Shown: piece after piece, positions 1 to 7,048 of the stretch | How positions within the stretch are numbered: the stretch's first letter is position 1 | Layout of the letters: each line of letters starts with the position of its first letter | From: Treponema sp. | Lineage (GTDB): Bacteria; Spirochaetota; Spirochaetia; Treponematales; Breznakiellaceae | Assembly (NCBI GenBank): GCA_031271075.1 | Contig: JAISWN010000234.1 | Span: 1 to 9,470 of the forward strand | DNA length: 9,470 nucleotides | Direction: 5' to 3' | Translations under genes and position numbers: made by a program | Notes under the pieces: model-generated | The model's database searches: none | What the model was told of the DNA's origin: nothing | The model's input: the letters and a program-made list of their open reading frames with translations, nothing else

Positions 1-64
1 AAAATTCAAAAAAACCAAACCCGTTCTGTTTCCCCCGTGTGGTGTGTGGTTAAATTTTTTTTTA
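1..64. other. Low-complexity sequence at window edge
   Basis: These bases consist of short homopolymer runs (A7, C5, T9) and GT/TG repeats with no coding character. Together with the C tract that follows they look unlike the rest of the window. They may be a low-quality contig end or a chimeric read end. The alternative is a real homopolymer-rich intergenic stretch downstream of the response regulator gene. Confidence 0.5.
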
Positions 65-874
65 CCCCCCCCCCCCCCCCCCCCCCATGCTCTTTCCCTT
101 TTGCAGGCGGTACGTGTGGGGCGGTATGCCGCAGACCGATTTAAACACCTTGCTGAAATAGTAGCTGTCCATAAAGCCGGTTTCTTCGGCGATGACCCGC
201 AGGGGAGCGTTGGTGGTCTCAAGGAGCCGTTTCGATTTTTCTATCCGCAGATTGATGATATAGTGAGAAAAAGTACCGCCGGTGAATTTTTTAAAAAGAT
301 AGCATATATAATTTTTGCTGAAGGCAAACTGATCCGCCAGTTTCGGGAGGAACAATTTTTTTTGATAATTGGATTTTATATACGACAGGATACGGTTGAA
401 GCGTTCTTCATTTTCCGGCATGTAGGCGAAAGCGCCGGGGTTCTCTTTCTCCGCTTCTTCCTCGCCCTTCCCGGCGGCCTCCTTCTCGCGCAGCCGGTCC
501 CTGATCTCTTCCAGGGTTTTTATCATTACCCCAGGGTTCACCGGCTTTAAGCAATAATCCAGGACCGCCGCCCGGATGGCCTGTTTGGCAAACTCAAAGT
601 CCGAATAGGCGCTCAGTATAATAAAAGCCGTATCGCTGCCTTCTTCCCGGCATTGGCGGATAAGTTCAAAACCGTTCATTACCGGCATATTGATATCCAC
701 AAAGGCCAGATGGGGTTTCTCCGTCAGGATAGCCTCTTTTGCCTTCCCGGGTTTTTCGTAGTGGCCGATAACCTCAAATCCCAGTTTTTCCCAGGGAATG
801 CTGTACAGAATGTCGATGATAACCCAGGGCTCATCATCGACAAAGAGGACTTTGTACCGTGCGGCGTTTTCCAT
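62..874 (-). CDS. AraC-type response regulator (YesN-like), C-terminus uncertain
   Basis: This is a two-component response regulator of about 270 residues with an N-terminal receiver domain (about 7-125) and a C-terminal AraC/XylS DNA-binding domain (about 160-258). The receiver shows the acidic pair D13-D14, the phospho-acceptor D60 in FVDINMP, S88 in ILSAYSDF and K110 in CLKPV. The output domain has two helix-turn-helix segments (KLADQFAFSKNYICYLFKK and VIAEETGFMDSYYFSKVFK) and the family ending GIPPHTYR. A charged linker (130-146) joins the two. The reading frame is open further upstream, but receiver homology begins just after the ATG at 874. An in-frame ATG at 901 preceded by AAGG is an alternative start. 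No Shine-Dalgarno precedes 874. The last nine residues (MG plus glycines) come from the C tract and suspect edge sequence, so the true terminus is unknown. No partner histidine kinase is in the window. It is divergent from the PdxA-family gene. Confidence 0.85.
   Translation of the reverse strand: MENAARYKVLFVDDEPWVIIDILYSIPWEKLGFEVIGHYEKPGKAKEAILTEKPHLAFVDINMPVMNGFELIRQCREEGSDTAFIILSAYSDFEFAKQAIRAAVLDYCLKPVNPGVMIKTLEEIRDRLREKEAAGKGEEEAEKENPGAFAYMPENEERFNRILSYIKSNYQKKLFLPKLADQFAFSKNYICYLFKKFTGGTFSHYIINLRIEKSKRLLETTNAPLRVIAEETGFMDSYYFSKVFKSVCGIPPHTYRLQKGKSMGGGGGGG
65..86. repeat. 22-base poly-C (poly-G on the minus strand) tract
   Basis: This is an uninterrupted run of 22 C, read as 22 G on the coding strand of the adjacent response regulator gene. 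The first G completes an ATG codon and the other 21 encode seven glycines directly before the TAA stop at 64-62. Tracts of this length are prone to polymerase slippage in the cell and to sequencing or assembly error. Poly-G tracts are known phase-variation sites in some treponemes, but here the tract is at the 3' end of a gene and next to suspect sequence, so an artefact is at least as likely. Confidence 0.85.
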
Positions 875-905
875 TATTCGGTCATTGTACACCGGAACCA
901 TAGCC

Positions 906-934
906 TTGATACAGAACGGGCATCTTACTACAAA
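906..934 (+). promoter_or_regulatory. Possible promoter for the PdxA-family gene
   Basis: TTGATA (906-911) and TACAAA (929-934) are separated by 17 bases inside the 85-base divergent region (875-959). This would start transcription about 20 bases before the ATG at 960. The -10 matches the consensus at only four positions, so the call is weak. On the opposite strand a TACAAT (889-884) lies ten bases before the regulator ATG, but no matching -35 was seen. Confidence 0.3.
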
Positions 935-959
935 GCGGCGATACAGGTAAAATGATCCC

Positions 960-2030
960 ATGACAACGAGACCGGCACTTGGGATAAGCATCGGGGACCC
1001 TGCGGGGATAGGGCCGGAGATATGTTTAAAGGCCCTTTCCCTGCCGGAGATCTATCGGGAGTCCGTTCCGGTGGTTTACGCGGACCGGCGGGTACTGGAA
1101 GACGCCCTGGAGCTGACAGGGAAGGATTTCGCCCTTAACCCGGTAAAAAGCCCCAGGGAAGCGCTGGGTGAACCGGGAACCATTGATTTTGCGGATGCCG
1201 GGGTGATCACCCGGAAGGGAGAATACGCTTACGGTACCGTAGGGGCCAGATCCGGGGAGGCCTCTTTCCAATACGTGGTTAAGGCTATCAGAGACGCTAT
1301 GGCAGGGCTTAGCGTTGGGGTGGTTACCGGGCCTGTCAGCAAGGAGGCGATCAACCTGGCGGGGCATCACTATGCGGGGCACACGGAAATTTTTGCCGAG
1401 TATACCCGCGCCGGGAACTATGGCATGCTCCTCTCCGGCGGGGGGCTTAACGTTATCCATGTAACAACCCACGTATCCATGCGGGAAGCCTGCGACCGGA
1501 TCACCCGGGACCGGGTACTGGATGTGATCCGTCTGGCGGATCTGGCCTTAAAGCTCATGGGCAAGGAGCCCCGGCGGATAGGAGTGGCGGGTTTTAACGC
1601 CCACGCCTCGGAGAACGGCCTCTTTGGGACGGAGGAGGCCAGGGGGATCATCCCGGCCATTGAAGCCGCCCGGGCCGAAGGGCTTGATGTAACCGGCCCC
1701 GTACCCCCGGACACGGTGTTCGTGAAGGCCCTGGGGGGCCAGTTCGACGTGGTGGTTGCCATGTACCACGACCAGGGGCACATTCCCTTAAAACTCCGCG
1801 GTTTCCGCATGGATCCCAAGACCGGCCTTTACTCCCGGATGAGCGGCGTCAATACCACCATCGGCCTTCCCATCATCCGCACCTCGGTGGATCACGGCAC
1901 CGCTTTCGACAAGGCCGGGAAAAACCAGGCCAACGAGGAAAGCCTGGTGGACGCCCTCAAGCTGGCGGCAGCCTTCACGAAGAACTGGGACCGGTTTATG
2001 AAGAGGGATCACCCACCGGGGCGGCGGTAG
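960..2030 (+). CDS. PdxA-family NAD-dependent phospho-hydroxyacid dehydrogenase (probable PdxA2 branch)
   Basis: This 356-residue protein belongs to the PdxA family of metal-dependent oxidative decarboxylases. Classical PdxA oxidises 4-phosphohydroxy-L-threonine in vitamin B6 synthesis; PdxA2 relatives oxidise D-threonate or D-erythronate 4-phosphate in acid-sugar catabolism. The N-terminal GDPAGIGPE motif is at 12-20. Metal-binding histidines are expected at H141 (AGHTE), H215 (NAHASE) and H270 (MYHDQ), and the C-terminal GLPIIRTSVDHGTAFD is intact. The forms MYHDQGHIPLKL and DHGTAFD resemble the PdxA2 branch as I remember it, whereas E. coli PdxA has MYHDQGLPVLK. There is an insertion of about 13 residues (283-295) between the GF and GVN motifs. 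The ATG at 960 matches the family N-terminus, though its ribosome site is weak (CAGG about 11 bases upstream). No DUF1537 kinase, PdxB or PdxJ gene is nearby, so the choice between the B6 and catabolic roles stays open. Confidence 0.88.
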   Translation: MTTRPALGISIGDPAGIGPEICLKALSLPEIYRESVPVVYADRRVLEDALELTGKDFALNPVKSPREALGEPGTIDFADAGVITRKGEYAYGTVGARSGEASFQYVVKAIRDAMAGLSVGVVTGPVSKEAINLAGHHYAGHTEIFAEYTRAGNYGMLLSGGGLNVIHVTTHVSMREACDRITRDRVLDVIRLADLALKLMGKEPRRIGVAGFNAHASENGLFGTEEARGIIPAIEAARAEGLDVTGPVPPDTVFVKALGGQFDVVVAMYHDQGHIPLKLRGFRMDPKTGLYSRMSGVNTTIGLPIIRTSVDHGTAFDKAGKNQANEESLVDALKLAAAFTKNWDRFMKRDHPPGRR

Positions 2031-3652
2031 ACCGTTTCCCCGCCTATTACGGTCCGGAGCACTTGTATTCCCGGAACATCATCCGCGGGAACTTCCATTA
2101 AATCCTTGTCCAGAAGAACCAAATCCGCCCTTTTCCCTGTTTCAAGGCTTCCCCGTTCCTGTTCGGCGAAAAGCGCGTAAGCGGCCCAGGAAGTATAGGA
2201 ACGGACTGCGGCCTCCCGGCTCAAAGCGTTTTCAGGATAAAAACCGCTCGGGGGCCGCAAGCCGCGGCTGGTCCGGGTAAGGGCGGCGTGGATGCCGTCC
2301 AGGGGATTCGGATCGGCCACCGGGGCGTCTGATCCGCCGGCGATACGCCCCAGTATCCGCTGCACCTTTCCCAGGGCGTAGGAATTCCCCGCCCGGCCAG
2401 GCCCCAGGCGCTGTTCCGCCATAGCGGCGTTGTTTGGCCCGTGGGCGCCCTGCATGGCGGCTATCACCCCCAGTTTTTTTGCCCGCCGGCAGAAATCACC
2501 CTGAATCAGTTGGAAATGTTCTATCCGAAACCGGTGATCCTTCAGGGATAATCCGGTAATAACCCGATCAAAGACGGAAAGGGTTTCGTCAATGGCGGCG
2601 TCCCCTATGGCATGGACCATAAGCTGCATACCCCGTTTCGCCGCATCAAAAACCAGGCGGTACAGTTCCGCTTCATCATACATGAGCTTGCCCCGGTATC
2701 CGGGCCGGTCGGCATAGTCCTCCATAAGGGCGGCGGTTCCGGAGCCCAGGGAACCATCGGCAAATAATTTAACCGCCCGGATCGTAAAAGAACCGTCAAA
2801 AAGGCCTGTTTCCGGACAGCGGGCCAGGTATGCCGCCGTGCCCGGAGCCGCGTGATCCCCCAGGGCGTTTACCAGGGCGCCGGAAAAACGGAGGCGGAAC
2901 AGGCCGGACCGGTAGAGTTCTTTCAGGCTTTCCACCAGGTCTCCGGTGGTAGACGCGTCCTGTACCCCTGTGATCCCAAAGCCAAGGAGTTTATCCTGGG
3001 CGGCGAGCAATACTTTTTGCCGGTATTTTTTGTCAAAGGGGGGTATTTTTTTCCGGACCAGGTCGGCGGCGGCACCGCTGGCGCAGCCGGCAAGCCGGCC
3101 GTCCGGGCCGCGCAGAAATTCTCCCCCCAAAGGATTCGGGGTCTCTTCCGTTATGCCCGCGTCGGCAAGAGCCCGGGAATTAAGCCATACCGTATGGCCG
3201 TCTATACGGGGAAGGAGAACCGGATTATGGGGAGCCGCATAGTCCAGATCCCGCCGGGAGGGAAAAGACGTATCTTCCCATTCCCCGTTGTCCCAGCCCA
3301 GCCCGCCGGTTATCCACTCCCCGGCGGGGGCCCGCTCCGCGGCTTTCTGTACCAGCCGGATAATTTGATCTTTGGAACAGCCCCGGAGGCATAGTTTAAA
3401 AAGGCTGTCGCCGTACATTTCCAGATGGAGATGGGTATCAATAAAACCGGGGAATACGGCTTTACCGGCCAAATCTTCAAGGACCGTCTTTTTTCCCGCC
3501 AAATCGCGGGCGCCCGCGTCATCCCCGGCATAACAGATATACCCGTCTTTCCAGGCCAGGGCGGAAACTGTGGAAAAAGAGGGGTCCGCCGTGTAGACGC
3601 GGCCATTGAACCATACGGTATCCGCCCCCGCGGAAGCGCCCCTATCCGCCAA
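2009..3652 (-). CDS. YtcJ-type metal-dependent amidohydrolase (amidohydrolase_3 family)
   Basis: This 547-residue cytoplasmic TIM-barrel hydrolase belongs to the amidohydrolase superfamily and probably cleaves an amide-type bond in an imported substrate; the substrate is unknown. The N-terminal beta-sandwich part (13-68) leads into FPGFIDTHLHLE, with metal ligands H74 and H76. Other likely active-site residues are K295 in AVKLFADGS (candidate carboxylated bridging lysine), H347 in MVHAIGD, H379 in RIEHFQ and D442 in GSDAPV. The C-terminal GSLETGKRADLVLLD closes the sandwich. Where relatives usually have MQPxH this protein has MQGAH (400-404). Length is normal and no signal peptide is seen. 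The likely start is a TTG at 3652 that overlaps livF by 11 bases; no ATG or GTG occurs near the N-terminus and the ribosome site is poor, suggesting coupling to livF translation. It is the last gene of the transporter operon and overlaps the 3' end of the PdxA-family gene. Confidence 0.88.
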   Translation of the reverse strand: MADRGASAGADTVWFNGRVYTADPSFSTVSALAWKDGYICYAGDDAGARDLAGKKTVLEDLAGKAVFPGFIDTHLHLEMYGDSLFKLCLRGCSKDQIIRLVQKAAERAPAGEWITGGLGWDNGEWEDTSFPSRRDLDYAAPHNPVLLPRIDGHTVWLNSRALADAGITEETPNPLGGEFLRGPDGRLAGCASGAAADLVRKKIPPFDKKYRQKVLLAAQDKLLGFGITGVQDASTTGDLVESLKELYRSGLFRLRFSGALVNALGDHAAPGTAAYLARCPETGLFDGSFTIRAVKLFADGSLGSGTAALMEDYADRPGYRGKLMYDEAELYRLVFDAAKRGMQLMVHAIGDAAIDETLSVFDRVITGLSLKDHRFRIEHFQLIQGDFCRRAKKLGVIAAMQGAHGPNNAAMAEQRLGPGRAGNSYALGKVQRILGRIAGGSDAPVADPNPLDGIHAALTRTSRGLRPPSGFYPENALSREAAVRSYTSWAAYALFAEQERGSLETGKRADLVLLDKDLMEVPADDVPGIQVLRTVIGGETVYRRPGG

Positions 3653-4352
3653 GATACACCGCTTTTATCTTTTCATCCGCCGCAAGTTCCCCCGCGGGGC
3701 CGGAGAATTGTATTTCACCGGTTTCGATGACATAGGCCCGGCTGGCGTTTTTCAGGGCCAGTTTGGCGTTTTGCTCAATAAGCATGATGGTGATTCCCTC
3801 CTGGTTGAGACGGCGGATGATCTTAAAAATATCTTCCACCACCACCGGGGCAAGCCCCATGGAAGGTTCGTCCATAAGAAGCAGTTTTGGTTTTGAGAGC
3901 AAAGCCCTGCCCACCGCCAGCATCTGCTGTTCACCCCCGGACAAACTGCCCCCCTTTTGGTGTTTACGCTCCTCAAGGCGGGGAAAGAGGCGGAATATAC
4001 CGGCAATTTCCTTTTGAACCTGTTCCCCGGCAGGGCGGGAATAACAGCCCATCCGCAAATTGTTCAATACCGATAATTCGCTGAAAATCTGCCGGCCCTC
4101 GGGTATTTGTACAATTCCCTTGCGGACGATCTGGTCCGACTGTATTTTACCGGTAAAAGATTCACCCTGGTACGTGATCGTTCCGGTAAAACGCATCAGC
4201 CCCGAGATGCAGTTCAGAAGGGTAGTTTTCCCCGCGCCGTTGGCGCCGATAATGGCCGCGATCTCCCCTTCTTCCACCGTAAGGTTAACGCCGCGCAGGG
4301 CGGAGATATTTCCGTAGGAAGCATAAAGGTCTTTTATATCAAGAATACTCAC
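3642..4352 (-). CDS. livF: Branched-chain amino acid-type ABC transporter ATPase LivF
   Basis: This 236-residue ATP-binding subunit is one of two ATPases driving a HAAT-family (Liv-type) importer at the inner face of the membrane. Walker A is GANGAGKTT (36-44), the Q-loop region is VQIPEGRQIF (81-90), the ABC signature is LSGGEQQ (137-143) and Walker B is LLLMDEP (157-163). The switch region reads LIEQNAKLAL, with Q194 where most ABC ATPases have a histidine; this EQNA form is the hallmark that separates LivF from LivG. The start is GTG at 4352, sharing GTGA with the livG stop, and an AGGAGG lies four bases upstream. The pair should form a heterodimer with LivG under the LivH-LivM channel. 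Substrate class cannot be read from the ATPase. Confidence 0.95.
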   Translation of the reverse strand: MSILDIKDLYASYGNISALRGVNLTVEEGEIAAIIGANGAGKTTLLNCISGLMRFTGTITYQGESFTGKIQSDQIVRKGIVQIPEGRQIFSELSVLNNLRMGCYSRPAGEQVQKEIAGIFRLFPRLEERKHQKGGSLSGGEQQMLAVGRALLSKPKLLLMDEPSMGLAPVVVEDIFKIIRRLNQEGITIMLIEQNAKLALKNASRAYVIETGEIQFSGPAGELAADEKIKAVYLGG

Positions 4353-5116
4353 CCTTCCTCCTTGCCGAGATACGCCTCTATCACCCGGGGATCCCGCTGA
4401 ACCGTTTCGGGCAGCCCCTCGCAGATTTTTTGCCCATGATCCAGAACGGTAACCACATCGGAGATCCCCATAGCCACCCGCATATTATGTTCCACCAGAA
4501 CCACCGTAATGCCGGCCGCTCGAATTTTATAAATGGTTTCTATCAGGTTTCCGGTCTCGCTGGGATTCATCCCCGCGCAGGGTTCGTCCAGCATGATGAT
4601 CTTCGGTTCAGAGGCCAGGGCCCGGGCTATTTCGAGAATCCGCTTTTTGCCGTAGGGCATAGCGCCGGCCATGGTTCTTTCTTCCCCCCCAAGCCCGACA
4701 AAATCCAGCATTTCCCGGGCCCGTTCATGGCAGAGGAGTTCCTCTTTTTTCATCCCCGGGCTGTGCAGAATGGTCTCCAGAATTCCGGCGCGGGTACGGC
4801 AATGGCGGCCCACCATGACATTTTCCAGGGCGCTTAAATTATCAAAAAGGAGGATATTCTGGAAGGTACGGGCGATACCCCGCTTTGTTACCTGGTGGGG
4901 TTTCAGCCTGGTAATATTTTCACCGCAAAATTCAATAGTCCCTCGGGTGGGAATATAGATCCCTGAAAGTATATTAAAAAACGTGGTCTTCCCCGCCCCA
5001 TTGGGGCCGATAAGGGCATGGATCTCCCCCTGGGTAATATCCATATCAACCGCGTCTACCGCCCGCAGCCCGCCGAACTGCATACTGACGCCCAGGGCCC
5101 GCAGCAAGGTTCCCAC
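4349..5116 (-). CDS. livG: Branched-chain amino acid-type ABC transporter ATPase LivG
   Basis: This 255-residue ATPase is the second nucleotide-binding subunit of the importer. Walker A is GPNGAGKTT (37-45), Q86 is in RTFQN, Walker B is IIMLDEP (173-179) and the switch histidine is H210 in LVEHNM. The ABC signature region reads MPYGKKR (153-159) where LivG proteins usually have a form like LPYGQQR, so two positions are unusual while the shape is kept. The C-terminal extension ending VIEAYLG is typical of LivG. The start is GTG at 5116, three bases after the livM stop, with an AAGGGGGG stretch about nine bases upstream acting as ribosome site. Its stop overlaps the livF start by four bases. 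Confidence 0.95.
   Translation of the reverse strand: MGTLLRALGVSMQFGGLRAVDAVDMDITQGEIHALIGPNGAGKTTFFNILSGIYIPTRGTIEFCGENITRLKPHQVTKRGIARTFQNILLFDNLSALENVMVGRHCRTRAGILETILHSPGMKKEELLCHERAREMLDFVGLGGEERTMAGAMPYGKKRILEIARALASEPKIIMLDEPCAGMNPSETGNLIETIYKIRAAGITVVLVEHNMRVAMGISDVVTVLDHGQKICEGLPETVQRDPRVIEAYLGKEEG
4357..4362 (-). promoter_or_regulatory. Ribosome binding site of livF
   Basis: A perfect AGGAGG lies inside the last codons of livG, four bases before the GTG at 4352. It settles the livF start despite the non-ATG codon and shows that livG and livF are translationally coupled through a GTGA overlap. Confidence 0.85.
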
Positions 5117-5119
5117 GAT

Positions 5120-6118
5120 CTAGCCCCCCTTCCGGCCGCCGGGAAGGATGCCTTTTCCGGGCCGGGCCAGGCGGTCCGCCGCAAAACGCGTCGCCTGCGT
5201 AATGGCGCCGTATATACCCTCGGGCATAAAACGGAGAACCAGGATAATAAGCACGCCGTACATCCCGTTTAAATGCTCCGCAAAAGGCCGGAGTAACTCC
5301 GGCATGGTACCGATAACCAGGGTTCCGCAAACCGGGCCGAAGAGACTGCCCATGCCGCCGATTACCGTCATGGTGATAAGGAAAACCGATGTTTTGTTGA
5401 AAATATCCGGGGAGAGATAGTTGATATTGAGGGCGTACAGTACCCCCGCCAGCCCCGCCATGGCGGCGGAGATTCCGCAGACCAAAAATTTATAGCCGTT
5501 CACGTTGATCCCCATAGCCGCCGCGGCAATCGGGGCGGTCCGGATCGCCTGAAAAGCCCGGCCCGTTTTTGAATAGATCAGGCGGTAACATACCAGGAAC
5601 ATCAATAACAGCGCCGCCAGGGCGACATAATAAAATTCAAAATTTGAAAGCCGGTGTCCAAAGATATGCATACGCCGGATACCGGTAAAACCGTTTGCCC
5701 CTCCGGTAAGCCATCCTTCATTGGTAAGGAAAAGACCTACCGAGCGGGCAAAGCCAATCGTAACGATGGCGAGAAAAATGGCGTTTAACTTACAGCAGGC
5801 GGCGCCCAAAAGAAGCCCGCAGGAAAAGGAAATACACAACGCGGCCAAAAGCGCCAGGGGCATGGGCAGGCCGAAGGTTTTTGACAGAATCGCGTAGGCG
5901 TATCCCCCGATAGCCATAAACGCCCCGTGCCCCAGGGAAATCTGCCCCGTATAACCAACCAGTAAATTCAGGCTGATAGTCATGATCCCGTAATAACAGT
6001 AGGAAATAAGGATGTTCAGATAATAATTGTTCCTGGTACCCGCGACAAAGGGGGCGATCAGGGCGAGAAGAATAAGAACCGAGATAACAAGGCGGGTCCG
6101 GGCATTGGTTTTATGCAT
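5120..6118 (-). CDS. livM: Branched-chain amino acid-type ABC transporter permease LivM
   Basis: This 332-residue integral membrane protein forms half of the import channel together with LivH. It begins with a hydrophobic segment (about 9-27) after a short basic tail. The LivM signature GYTGQISLGHGAF is at 55-67, and further membrane spans lie at about 85-105, 112-131, 163-180, 210-230, 245-270 and 285-300. The cytoplasmic coupling loop is around 186-211 (GRAFQAIRTAP to MGINV), and the conserved GGMGSLFGP is at 254-262. The tail after residue 310 is basic and glycine-rich. The ATG at 6118 follows the livH stop by nine bases; its ribosome site is weak, so translation is probably coupled. livG follows after three bases. 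Confidence 0.94.
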   Translation of the reverse strand: MHKTNARTRLVISVLILLALIAPFVAGTRNNYYLNILISYCYYGIMTISLNLLVGYTGQISLGHGAFMAIGGYAYAILSKTFGLPMPLALLAALCISFSCGLLLGAACCKLNAIFLAIVTIGFARSVGLFLTNEGWLTGGANGFTGIRRMHIFGHRLSNFEFYYVALAALLLMFLVCYRLIYSKTGRAFQAIRTAPIAAAAMGINVNGYKFLVCGISAAMAGLAGVLYALNINYLSPDIFNKTSVFLITMTVIGGMGSLFGPVCGTLVIGTMPELLRPFAEHLNGMYGVLIILVLRFMPEGIYGAITQATRFAADRLARPGKGILPGGRKGG

Positions 6119-6127
6119 ATCCGGGGC

Positions 6128-7015
6128 CTATACCTTGGTAATGCTTGCCTGTCCCAAAATCCCCTGGGGGCGGCAAAAGAGGATAAGGATCAAAATAACG
6201 AAGGAAAAAACGTCTTTATAGGCGGAAGAGAGATACAGGGCCCCCAGGGTTTCCACGATACCCAGGAGGACGCCTCCCACAATGGCGCCGGAAAGGCTTC
6301 CGAAACCGCCCATGATGGCGGCGGTCATTGCCTTGTTCCCGGTGATGCCGCCCATGCTGAAACTAACCGAATACAGGGGCCCCATAAGCACCCCCGCCAC
6401 CGCGGCCAGGGCCGCGGCGATGATGTAGGTCGATCTGATGATGGTACTGATCTTTACCCCCATCAACGCGGCGGCCTTGCGGTTCATGGAAACGGCGCCC
6501 ATGGCGATTCCGGTCTTGGTTTTTCCCATAAAAAGGACCAGCGCCGCCATGAGGGCGATACATACGGTGATAACCCACACATTCTGCATGGAAATCGCTA
6601 TCCGGTCCCCCAGAAACGAAACGTAATAAACGGTATTGGCAAACAGGGGCGGAAAACGGCGCACGTCGGAACCCCAGAGGGTCTTGGCTATTTCCTGCAC
6701 CACATACTGCATTCCCAGGGTACAGATAAGCAGGGCCAGGGGCGGCCCGTTATACATGGGCCGGTAGGCGGCATACTCAAGGATCAGCATGACGGCGGAG
6801 GTCAGGAGGGCCGCCCCCATAAAAACCAGCACCCCCGGAAGCCCGAAGGCGGCGGCCAGGTTGAGACCGATAAAGGCCCCGAGCATATAGAAATCACCCT
6901 GGGCAAAATGCCCCATCTTCAAGGTGCTGTAAATCACGCTGTAACCCAGGGCGATAAGGGCGTATACACAGCCCTGGGCTAAACCGCTGAATAATGCCTG
7001 AACCAGAATAACCAC
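6128..7015 (-). CDS. livH: Branched-chain amino acid-type ABC transporter permease LivH
   Basis: This 295-residue permease is the partner of LivM. The opening segment GLAQGCVYALIALGYSVIY (11-29), followed by KMGHFAQGDFYMLGAF (33-48), is the classical LivH pattern. Other membrane spans lie at about 58-82, 94-110, 145-165, 195-215, 225-258 and 266-282. The coupling loop is near 165-190 and ends in ALMGVKI, and the conserved GGFGSLSGAIVGG is at 236-248. The protein ends with the usual RPQGILG motif. The start is a GTG at 7015; a GGGGG about ten bases upstream is the only ribosome-site candidate. It lies 33 bases after the binding-protein gene, the longest gap in the operon, which may allow higher expression of the binding protein. 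Confidence 0.94.
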   Translation of the reverse strand: MVILVQALFSGLAQGCVYALIALGYSVIYSTLKMGHFAQGDFYMLGAFIGLNLAAAFGLPGVLVFMGAALLTSAVMLILEYAAYRPMYNGPPLALLICTLGMQYVVQEIAKTLWGSDVRRFPPLFANTVYYVSFLGDRIAISMQNVWVITVCIALMAALVLFMGKTKTGIAMGAVSMNRKAAALMGVKISTIIRSTYIIAAALAAVAGVLMGPLYSVSFSMGGITGNKAMTAAIMGGFGSLSGAIVGGVLLGIVETLGALYLSSAYKDVFSFVILILILFCRPQGILGQASITKV

Positions 7016-7048
7016 GTTTTCTATACCCCCGGAAGCCGGAAATTTTCT

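Noticed and set aside
875..991. Extension of the response regulator start upstream to 991
   Set aside because: It would overlap the start of the PdxA-family gene and add residues before the receiver domain that do not match the family. The ATG at 874 (or possibly 901) fits better.
6113..6982. Plus-strand open frame of 289 codons opposite livH
   Set aside because: The product is extremely rich in Gly, His and Gln with no domain, as expected for the complement of a membrane-protein gene. livH on the other strand has all family motifs.
7016..7048. Possible attenuator hairpin between the binding-protein gene and livH (CCGG-CTT-CCGG)
   Set aside because: The stem is only four base pairs and is not followed by a U tract, so there is not enough to support a terminator or processing site.
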